Shown in pieces: positions 58,601 to 64,000 of a stretch of 64,000 bases of DNA (position 1 is its first letter; each line of letters begins with the position of its first letter). The notes below the pieces were generated by a model, which did not search any database, was not told the DNA's origin, and was given only the letters and a program-made list of their open reading frames with translations. Source of the stretch: Novymonas esmeraldas (lineage: Eukaryota > Euglenozoa > Kinetoplastea > Trypanosomatida > Trypanosomatidae); the NCBI GenBank assembly GCA_019188245.1, contig JAECZO010000052.1:1-64000 (forward strand). The letters run 5' to 3'. Position numbers and translations under genes: made by a program.

Positions 58601-59641
58601 AACCCCACGTCGACGATGCCACCACGGGTGACCACGTCCATGGCGACACACACCACGACGAGCATCAGCACCTCCGCGACTGACGTCACTGTGGCCACAC
58701 CGCCCGCTGCCGCCGCTGCGGTCGCGCGTGCCGAGACGCTGCCGATGCCGCATGACATGACGAGGGTGCTCTTCTGCGGGGCGAGTCAGGCGGGGCGGTT
58801 CTCCGTCCTGCACGCCGGTGCGGGTGTGAGCGACAACGACGGCGATGACACGACTGCGCTGGAGGCGGAGGCGGCGGCGGAGACGCACGTCGCGGATGTA
58901 AGTCGAGAGGTGCACACGAAGCACACCAACTTGGCGGTACTGCTGGCGCACTCCCGCCTCGACGCGAGTCACGTCATCGACAATCATCCCACGGTGCTGG
59001 ATGCGTCGGTGGCCGGTGCGGTGACATCGGTGGCGGTGGATGCCACTGTCACCGAGGAGTGGGTAGAGGAGGAGGAGGAGGAGAGCAGCGCAGCAGAGGA
59101 AGAGGAAGACGGCGACACCGGTAGCAGCATGAGCAGCGACGGAAGCGTCACCGCAGCGCCTGCCAACACCACCGAGGACAACAGCACTCAGCTTGTTGCG
59201 ACTGCGACGGGACGCCGCATCGTTCACCGGCCACCTCTGCATGCACGTCACCACGGCGACGGCGGCGGCGAGAGCGAGGCGCAGCGGGAACAGCGTCAAC
59301 GTCGTCGCACCATCCTCGACGTCCCCAACGTGCCCTACATCGAGTCTCCCGACCTCTCCACCTACATCGACAGCAGAGAGGCACGGCGGAAGGAGAAGGA
59401 GCATGCGCTGTTTATCATGCGGTGGGCACAGAGAGGGCTCATGTGGCAGCGGCAGGAGACGGAGGCGCAGCGGTATGAGGCGGAACGCCAGACCCGCGCT
59501 CGAGCAGGCCTGCATATGTATGGTGGTCCAACTGCACCGTCGATGCAAGCGCCGAGGCAGCCGCAGGCGCAACGCTCACACGCTCCTGCCCACCCCCGCA
59601 CCGCGGGTTACCCGGCACCGAGGCACCCACGTCCTCACTAG
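52691..59641 (+). CDS. Giant (2,316 aa) disordered protein with twelve 25-residue tandem repeats
   Basis: A 2,316-residue protein with no recognised enzymatic domain. A possible helical module lies near residues 248-333 (DLSSVARSNPHLSVLVDLLD, then VFTEEQVLLELEAIRKRS, then LLPILAWYLLRDKFGDDAA). The long middle is Ser/Ala/Gly/Thr/Asp-rich with two short poly-Gln tracts. Residues 1237-1536 are twelve perfect-length 25-residue repeats starting GGYGSVMDSRHS and ending GEASAMSQSR. Flanking them, degenerate versions of the same Tyr-Gly/Ser-Ser-hydrophobic pattern recur: EYGSLLESR, EYSAFGEG, NYSVFDQS, AYSAFDSH, DFGSLLRT, AYGSLMAP, AYGSLLHD, GGYGLSFHDSR, GGYSVLLPG. An acidic run (EEWVEEEEEESSAAEEEEDG, near 2118) and a charged helical C-terminal region (DSREARRKEKEHALFIMRWA, about 2230-2250) end the protein. 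Architecture suggests a multivalent scaffold, perhaps cytoskeletal or surface-associated, but that is inference. The ATG at 52691 is the first after the pyrimidine tract in this frame. Confidence 0.82.
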   Translation: MASPVRRVAPAFPPAKNLPEAMSLCNTPRKVFSAEVSAAEDTEARSNTSSRVSPVSPSRLSSEVYSSSAHNGSRQRSSSSEACSSATPLVLTAAAATPTTAAAKAEKTAQRAEETVTISAVQYEMDSPATIRTPRPRSPAPRLSSTAAVTVLPPPPAAPVRPTAPTSLRTAQRAHAATRGSGTNTTQSTSSSSFKPLRKDFGQPPSDLFSLETPSSHPAQQSTTVSSQRALPARCRADVAPPKVSRKLEQSDLSSVARSNPHLSVLVDLLDKKVFTEEQVLLELEAIRKRSLHTSAPFNRRLLPILAWYLLRDKFGDDAATKYVALLTSPTAAGRTHDRAAAATTAGATAIATFLPRVNEIRRARREAKEQNRKHPKHLYTITPPTSPTQTGALSSRRGGGGDATQRTRPRRRTAAFDALQDASDLPTVSTTSFSSSQSPTSLSPQPSGHVASPLPYDRLHVYTRNDAVLDRHLAKAEDRSIVDVVVDTADHHARARNVFEVVEADISSIVAEPSVFHGPDYTPPVPTPTAPETRTPAPPASPHHHAAALGAATAHSRHGLPERSSGHGSGALGMMPSMAAFSAIGHVGDADAGLSLFYQDCIVGEGAPGGCDPPQASPTVVAGTGTTGQQRRSSSAVNTVQQLQQQQQQRQRSGKAGGVGASASEPPSAPSPCLSNIVAVTDAGASAQDTLVAGEPAAVSNNRPRRSDAAVHSRGVNRNDGADHDREHKSAAPGAGAVSKTLLSTMVFSAVQDAGGSPDGAHETGRGASAVRGPVSSSLLPPDASAVDMSAFSLLDHTVDSKYRRETQPQQQQQQQKRQRYSYLNGADASVSRTVTGTDGCYSMLLPDASMSTHRPGRSPCRGSVTETEKDGTRPASTTQTVAVDAKGGLAHREYGSLLESRIDTAATSAVDSLTEVVSRSGGSTTAERRRPEYSAFGEGESSALQTSAWASAPSASRRSALDSHAETSTDATANYSVFDQSTAAANRTSQSARGGRRQAAMSGSGVNYSGSQTARSRDGATQSSTATADRSRRGGDVAYSAFDSHSCAGRSPHCSAIHDASNQSYNGRAGASDFGSLLRTQVETLDDTSGAAAYGSLMAPSPCGQTSADDDDADQRSYGSDNRSGSVASPHTQTHDDQTGDDYCSSAYGSLLHDAATRPPLTSEGGAVGCATTTTPSQRRSTTQVQRSLSDVFAAATEGGSSASTEHTLDASRTSILSPHSPVLLHQSSTTQSRGGYGSVMDSRHSAAAGEASAMSQSRGGYGSVMDSRHSAAAGEASAISQSRGGYGSVMDSRHSATAGEASAMSQSRGGYGSVMDSRHSATAGEASAMSQSRGGYGSVMDSRHSAAAGEASAMSQSRGGYGSVMDSRHSAAAGEASAISQSRGGYGSVMDSRHSAAAGEASAMSQSRGGYGSVMDSRHSAAAGEASAMSQSRGGYGSVMDSRHSAAAGEASAISQSRGGYGSVMDSRHSATAGEASAMSQSRGGYGSVMDSRHSAAAGEASAMSQSRGGYGSVMDSRHSAAAGEASAMSQSRGGYGLSFHDSRVSTTSAAEPRSATVLNGVGDEESVSAIAEVSDRQSNGGYSVLLPGMVSAVSAAETAEVSRVEKTWRDTSTSASYWGAGYRDTATRSSSLDAEALAEALERLGDDPVSGLRDNSACTFGEVGCRCATGKCLLHQTQPTQPPAPQPAPPTDTAAQAQRFDRSAARERAGATETAPVESAQGGASSCVPASADASRGGPPPPQPQPGHARVCSAGASTRRHGTPVRVGTGFNVRVSPTPPPSSHSASPHPTHRESTEEHHSGGDGASTATPGRATASRRRNDADASYAGSAQDGDGFTSHVTILTDPPSSKDVSAHNLPTGDHNNPGDTSIRQLRRHLRHAMTSGHADLSAVVVAPVSILHNSPGNSRLQERRTEDAAAPPSPHTRSLAEGASLVGGVTMLRHEHGATDVHRQTSPLPVAPEATVVNPTSTMPPRVTTSMATHTTTSISTSATDVTVATPPAAAAAVARAETLPMPHDMTRVLFCGASQAGRFSVLHAGAGVSDNDGDDTTALEAEAAAETHVADVSREVHTKHTNLAVLLAHSRLDASHVIDNHPTVLDASVAGAVTSVAVDATVTEEWVEEEEEESSAAEEEEDGDTGSSMSSDGSVTAAPANTTEDNSTQLVATATGRRIVHRPPLHARHHGDGGGESEAQREQRQRRRTILDVPNVPYIESPDLSTYIDSREARRKEKEHALFIMRWAQRGLMWQRQETEAQRYEAERQTRARAGLHMYGGPTAPSMQAPRQPQAQRSHAPAHPRTAGYPAPRHPRPH
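56399..57298 (+). repeat. Coding minisatellite: 12 x 75 bp tandem repeat
   Basis: Exactly 900 bp in twelve in-frame 75-bp units inside the giant protein gene. Units are nearly identical. Protein-level variation is confined to AAA versus ATA before GEAS (units 3, 4 and 10 have Thr) and ISQSR versus MSQSR (units 2, 6 and 9 have Ile). Silent changes are also few. A partial thirteenth unit follows (GGYG then divergence). Confidence 0.95.
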
Positions 59642-60148
59642 AGTGATAGCTGTAGAGTTGAAAAAATGTGTGGGTGTGTGTGAGTGAGAGGTAGGTAGAG
59701 GTGCTCTTTTTTTTTTTTTTTTTTTAGATTGTGTGATGTGCACGTTGAGTGGATGGGGTGAGGAAGCGGTGCGGCGAACGTCAGAGGTGTCGGCTTGTGC
59801 TCCACACTCTCTCGTACTCCTCCTCCCCCTCATCTCCGTCGAACTTCGTTGTTGGATGCTGGCTTGACTAGATTCTAGAACCTGAAGGCGGTGTTGTACC
59901 AGTCGAGGATGTAGAATGGAGTCCTCGATGTGTGGAAGCGTGCGTGAGTTTGTGTGTGTGTGTGTATGTGTGTGACCACCGTTGGTGTCACACTGGCAGA
60001 TGGAAGAGAGGAAATGGACGCATCGTTTTTTTTTTTTCTGGTTTATTTGTTTGTTTGTCTGTTTCTCCGCCACACGTTGTGTCCCTCTCTTTCGTGATCT
60101 CTCTCTGATACATCTCTCTCTCTCCCCCCCCCTGTGTACTCCTCTGCT

Positions 60149-60179
<31 letters not shown>

Positions 60180-61115
60180 GAGATGCAGTGGTGCAGACCT
60201 CTCTTCTCTTCTCTCATACTCTCTTTTTTTCTTTTTTTCCTTTTTTTGGCGTCCCCTCGCTCTCTGGACATGGTGGCCGTGTCTCTTGCCGCCTTTCTCT
60301 TCCCCTCCCCACACCGCTCGTAGGCGCTACGTTGAGGTCAAATGCAGACACGCACAAGAGTGCAGACAACAACAAAAGCAAAAAAAAAAAAAAGGTGGCG
60401 CTGTACTCACCTGCGTTCAGGAGGTGTGTCGGAGTGTCGTCATCGTCTCCACCGCCTCCTCTGCTGTAAAGCGGTGTCCTGTGCCGTCGCCTCATCGGTG
60501 TGGCGGCTTTGAGCTCTGGCGCAGATTCACATCGTGCATTGCTGGGGTGGGCGGACGATCGCGTTGCAAGTCTTCATGGGCGAGGAAGAGGCCCTCGTCT
60601 GCTCCCGCACACGTTGCCTGATGTGGTGGTACTGTCGTATCTTACGGCCGGCCCCTCTCTGTCGTGTACCATCGCATCGCCTCCCTCCTTCCTCGAGCTG
60701 CGCTGGTTGCGGCACTGTCCCTGCCCCGGCACACACCAACTCTCGACTTCCTCTTCTCCCCTTTTTTTCTCCTGCTGCACTCATCACGTGTGTCCATCAT
60801 CTCTTGCGGCCCGTCTCGCCCAGTCGTTGAGAGAGCTGCACCCCGTCCATTCCGTAGTGAGTGCGTCGCCGTCCCACCACGTACACTTCACGCACGCGCC
60901 GCTGCTCCACCGCTGCCCGCCGCTCTCAGCTTCTCTCTTTTTATATATTTCTCTCTTTTTCTGTTCTTGCTCTCACTTTAGTGGAGAGGCGGTGATAGGG
61001 GAGGGACAGAACGACGCAGGGATCGCACTGCACACACAGGCGGACCGAGGCCGCTTTGTGTCTCTAGAAGGTCGTTCGACAGTCCCCGCTCTCGCTCTCT
61101 CTCTCACAGTGAAAC

Positions 61116-61124
<9 letters not shown>

Positions 61125-61167
<43 letters not shown>
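61125..61167. repeat. AC dinucleotide microsatellite (about 21 units)
   Basis: An uninterrupted run of alternating A and C of about 43 bp in the leader region of the last gene. Likely length-variable. Confidence 0.9.
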
Positions 61168-61169
<2 letters not shown>

Positions 61170-61227
61170 CAGAGCGTGTGTGTGAGACTCATATTTGTGG
61201 CGTTTCTGTCTTCGTCGTCATCATTCA

Positions 61228-61275
61228 CGAATTATCTCTTCTTCTATTCATCCCTTCACCTCCGCCTCTGCTGAG
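61228..61275 (+). promoter_or_regulatory. Predicted trans-splice acceptor for gene at 61360
   Basis: C/T-rich sequence (61231-61272) runs to the first AG at 61274-61275 (CTGCTGAG), giving a leader of about 84 nt that contains the CAA-rich stretch directly before the ATG. Confidence 0.45.
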
Positions 61276-61359
61276 TCACATCCGCTCACACCCCGCCGCC
61301 TCTTCCTCTCGGAGTCGTCTCTGCATCCACGAAGCTCAACAACAACAACAAAAAACGAA

Positions 61360-63870
61360 ATGGAGGATATATTGATGCAGGATGTGAACACGCGATGGTC
61401 GACCTCAGCAGCCGCAGACGTCGTGGAGGCGAATTCCTGCCGCCTTCGGGACTCCACATCGCCGAAGCTCAGCCGCGGCGCGTTCCACCCCATGCCCCGA
61501 GTGGCGCCGGCAACGCCGCTGACGGCGACAACAACGGCGACGTCGGCGTCAGTGAGGGTCGACGACGCTGCGGAGGTGTGCGCCAGCTCGTACGACTACG
61601 TGTCCGGATGTGATGCGCCATCGCAGACGGAAAGGAGCCGCGTCTCGTCACCGTTGTCCAGGCTCAATCGCTCGGCATACGAGTCGAATGCTGAGTCTGA
61701 CGGTGCGGCGACGCAGCTGCCGCCGATCGGCATTGCCAAGTTCTCGCAGCGAGCGCCGGGGCTGCCGATGCAGCGTCGGAAGAGCTACAGTCTCTTCGCC
61801 TCGCGGTGCGGGTCCGCCTCTCGCGCCCCGTCACCGATACAGTCGTTCCTGGCTCCGGTGCTGGAGGTGAGTCAGCGCGCTCCGCTCCTCACCGCCGCCG
61901 CGACGGCTCGCCCCACCACCGTGACAGCAGCAGCAGCAACGGACAGGGAGAGCGCGAGTCCGCGCTCCATCGGGCGGCGACTCTGGTCCGGCGCCGTTGC
62001 CTCGACGGCAGAGGAGTCCGTCTCGTACGAGCCACTGGACGACAGCGAGTCGACGGACAAGAGCACTGCCGCCACATCCAAGATCCGCACACCGGCTCCC
62101 CCTGTGTATGCGATGGTGCTGCGCGACACTGCAGCGCCGTCACGAATGGCGAGTACGTTGCTGGACGCGTCTCGCTACTCTGTCCAGAGCTCGCCTGCCA
62201 CCAACAGTGTGGAGGTCGGTCGCGCCGCCACCACCACCACCACCGCCACCGCACAGGCGTGTCTCGCCGAGTTCGAGACCGTCGCGGACGACTTCTCGGC
62301 CATCGCAACCTCAAGCTTCAGCGAGTCATCGGACAGCGAGGAGGAGGCGGCGGCGGCGGAGGTGGTGGAGGAGAAGAAGCGCGATGGGACGCAGAGGCGA
62401 GTGTCTCGTGCACCCGGCGTATCACCGTCGAAGGTCGCTACTCAAGGGCCACGAGCGAGCGGCCGCCGTGACAGCGACTCCCGCCGAGGCTCTGGTGGTG
62501 CCAAGGCGACCCGTCGTCTCAGCGAACAGAGACGCGACTCTGCACACACCGACGATCGGCGCAGGTGCGACGAGTCGCTGCGGTCGCGCAGCACCTTCAG
62601 AGGAGTCGAGGCTGCCGCGACAGGCGGTGGTCGGTCAGGTGCGCTCTCCATTCCGCCCTCGCTCCACGCCACGGACGAGGTGCGGCACGACGAGCGCCTT
62701 GCACGCATCACGCAGCGGCGCGGCAGCTCCACGACGGGCGGTGTCAGCAGCAGCAGCAGGGGCGGTGACAGCGCATGCCAGCCTCGGCTCGCCAAGCCGT
62801 CCCGTCGGCATTCGGGGAGCACGGACGACACGACGGAGCCGCTGAGTCGAACGACGGAGGAGGACATGAACGACAGTCTCGGCAGCAGCCTCGTCGGCCC
62901 CTCGAAGCTGAAGCGTGCTGAGGAAGTCCCGGTGGACCAGTGGCGGCTGCTGGCACGCACGGCGGAGAAGGGCTGGAGGCGGGCCGTCAGAGCCTCCACC
63001 AAGGGCGGCGACACGAAGGAGTCCTCGCGGAGCTTCCGGAGCTCGCGCACGCCGCCATCGCGCGACGGCGTCGCCCGGCAGCGTGTCGGCTCTCAGCGGA
63101 AGTCGGCCCTCCCTGAACGCCGGGGAAAGAGAGTGGGTGTGAAGCAGGCGTTGGATGCTGGGACCAGTGTGCTGGACCTGTCGGACACGGAAACACAAAG
63201 CGTGACGTCTGGGGCTGCCGGCCACGGCAACACCCGCTCGACAGACGCCGACTGCGATGTGTGGAATGACTTCTGGAGCTCTGGCACAAGTGAGGATAGT
63301 CCCGCTAGTGACGCGCTGCAGCTCTTCGCCTTTGGCGACGCCCTCAGCGCCACCGGCAAGCTCCTCGGCACGAGTGTGAAGTTGACGTCGCCCGTGCAGA
63401 CCGCGCGTTCCAGGTGGTCGTCTGTCCTGCCTCCAGGACCGCTGGCGGAGCGTGTCGACATGGTCCTTATGACATCACAGGCGCAGATGCAAGTGCAGGT
63501 GCAGACGCCGCAGCCGCAGCCGCAGCAGCAATACAAGCAACCGCCCGAACCACCACTCCTGCGCTACTCTGACACGCGGTCACAGGAGCAGATGGGCGGG
63601 TGTGAGACCTTTCCATCGCAGGTGGTGGCAGTTTGCCCCTCACACGGGCCGCTGCGGGGTGAGGACGGCCGACCCTGGCCGCAGCCCGACATCCACGATG
63701 GACCGGTCGTGAGCAGCGGCCGCTCCACCAGTGTGGACTTTACAACGCTGACAGGCATTCGCCTCAGCGACTCGCAAGAAGTGGAGTCGCCGTCATGGCA
63801 TGCGCTGCAGGTTCAGGACGCGCAGCGGACGCTGACGGAGAGCAGCAGTGGGTGGGAGCAGTGCACCTGA
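61360..63870 (+). CDS. Disordered Ser/Arg-rich protein, function unknown
   Basis: An 836-residue protein with no recognised domain, signal peptide or membrane helix. It is rich in Ser, Arg, Thr and Ala and predicted largely disordered. Features visible: an acidic run SESSDSEEEAAAAEVVEE near residue 318-335; many basic Ser clusters (RRDSDSRRGSGG, RRLSEQRRDS) that look like sites for basophilic kinases; a poly-Ser patch (GVSSSSRGG); and an aromatic acidic stretch CDVWNDFWSSGTSED (about 630-645). Gln-rich QAQMQVQVQTPQPQPQQQ lies near 708-725. VPVDQWRLLARTAEKGWRRA (about 525-545) is the most helix-like, potentially folded segment. The ATG at 61360 follows a CAA-rich leader, and upstream in-frame codons were dropped. 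It resembles its two upstream neighbours in style but not in sequence. Role unknown. Confidence 0.75.
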   Translation: MEDILMQDVNTRWSTSAAADVVEANSCRLRDSTSPKLSRGAFHPMPRVAPATPLTATTTATSASVRVDDAAEVCASSYDYVSGCDAPSQTERSRVSSPLSRLNRSAYESNAESDGAATQLPPIGIAKFSQRAPGLPMQRRKSYSLFASRCGSASRAPSPIQSFLAPVLEVSQRAPLLTAAATARPTTVTAAAATDRESASPRSIGRRLWSGAVASTAEESVSYEPLDDSESTDKSTAATSKIRTPAPPVYAMVLRDTAAPSRMASTLLDASRYSVQSSPATNSVEVGRAATTTTTATAQACLAEFETVADDFSAIATSSFSESSDSEEEAAAAEVVEEKKRDGTQRRVSRAPGVSPSKVATQGPRASGRRDSDSRRGSGGAKATRRLSEQRRDSAHTDDRRRCDESLRSRSTFRGVEAAATGGGRSGALSIPPSLHATDEVRHDERLARITQRRGSSTTGGVSSSSRGGDSACQPRLAKPSRRHSGSTDDTTEPLSRTTEEDMNDSLGSSLVGPSKLKRAEEVPVDQWRLLARTAEKGWRRAVRASTKGGDTKESSRSFRSSRTPPSRDGVARQRVGSQRKSALPERRGKRVGVKQALDAGTSVLDLSDTETQSVTSGAAGHGNTRSTDADCDVWNDFWSSGTSEDSPASDALQLFAFGDALSATGKLLGTSVKLTSPVQTARSRWSSVLPPGPLAERVDMVLMTSQAQMQVQVQTPQPQPQQQYKQPPEPPLLRYSDTRSQEQMGGCETFPSQVVAVCPSHGPLRGEDGRPWPQPDIHDGPVVSSGRSTSVDFTTLTGIRLSDSQEVESPSWHALQVQDAQRTLTESSSGWEQCT

Positions 63871-64000
63871 CTCCTCTCCCTGTTTCTCACCCCTCTCGCT
63901 GGTGTCTTCGTGCGCCTCACTGTGGTCCTGTTCCGCGGCTCACTCCTGCAGCGCAGGTGAAGAAGCGACTGGCGCGATACGGCTGTGGAGGATGTGTATA

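Larger units (their letters stand above)
59642..61359. other. Intergenic spacer before last gene
   Basis: No gene seen. It contains a T20 run at 59707-59726, GT repeats near 59950-59972 and 60148-60176, T-rich runs near 60026-60037 and 60224-60247, oligo-A near 60380-60393, and a long AC repeat at about 61125-61167. An in-phase extension of the next gene to 61195 reads as leader. Confidence 0.6.

Noticed and set aside
58190-59572. Minus-strand open frame of about 460 codons within the giant protein gene
   Set aside because: Shadow caused by GC-rich codon bias. The plus frame is open for 6.9 kb and continues the repeat protein.
60500-61375. Possible gene of about 291 codons before the last gene
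   Set aside because: Runs through CT tracts and the AC microsatellite (poly Thr-His), with no domain; overlaps the leader of the gene at 61360.
1-64000. Strand-switch region or centromere-like segment
   Set aside because: All twenty supported genes share one orientation and there is no long gene-free AT-rich interval, so no switch is visible in the window.

Overview
This window looks like nuclear chromosome sequence from a trypanosomatid flagellate, most likely a Leishmania-like member of the Leishmaniinae. I recognise 20 protein genes. All lie on the + strand, all are intronless with GC-rich third positions, and they are separated by long spacers of pyrimidine tracts (T10-T20, CT repeats), GT/CA microsatellites and oligo-A. 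That is the architecture of a polycistronic directional gene cluster processed by spliced-leader trans-splicing and polyadenylation. There is no strand switch, and I saw no rRNA, tRNA, CRISPR or recognisable intact transposon.

Layout. 0.6-5.9 kb: three tandem HAD-superfamily p-nitrophenylphosphatase / phosphoglycolate phosphatase-like genes. 6.8-11.9 kb: two paralogues of an unrecognised conserved protein. 14.9-17.5 kb: a SNF2-family chromatin remodeller (Lsh/DDM1-like) with a large insertion. 18.4-22.8 kb: a class I (P1/S1) nuclease / 3'-nucleotidase followed by a paralogue that has lost most zinc ligands. 25.2 kb: a phosphatidylethanolamine N-methyltransferase. 27.7 kb: a leucine-rich-repeat protein. 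31.9 kb: ARF1. 34.0 kb: a Fes1/HspBP1-type Hsp70 nucleotide exchange factor. 35.8 kb: an M1 aminopeptidase-like protein. 38.0-41.3 kb: two mitochondrial 3,2-trans-enoyl-CoA isomerases. 42.1 kb: a small one-pass membrane protein. 43.7 kb: a disordered protein with an MGC lipidation start and a PP1-type RVSF motif. 49.1, 52.7 and 61.4 kb: three disordered proteins of unknown function, the middle one 2,316 aa with twelve 25-residue repeats.

The genes do not form one pathway, and functional mixing is normal for trypanosomatid clusters. Some themes recur: lipid metabolism (PEMT, two enoyl-CoA isomerases), nucleotide/phosphate salvage (nuclease, HAD phosphatases), membrane traffic (ARF1) and proteostasis (HspBP1-like, M1-like). 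Tandem duplication followed by divergence is conspicuous: nine of the first fifteen genes are in local paralogue sets. From memory, the gene order resembles a block of Leishmania chromosome 31; I could not check this.

Start codons were chosen as the ATG that opens family similarity or is the first ATG after a plausible splice acceptor. Longer in-frame extensions run into low-complexity leader sequence and were trimmed.
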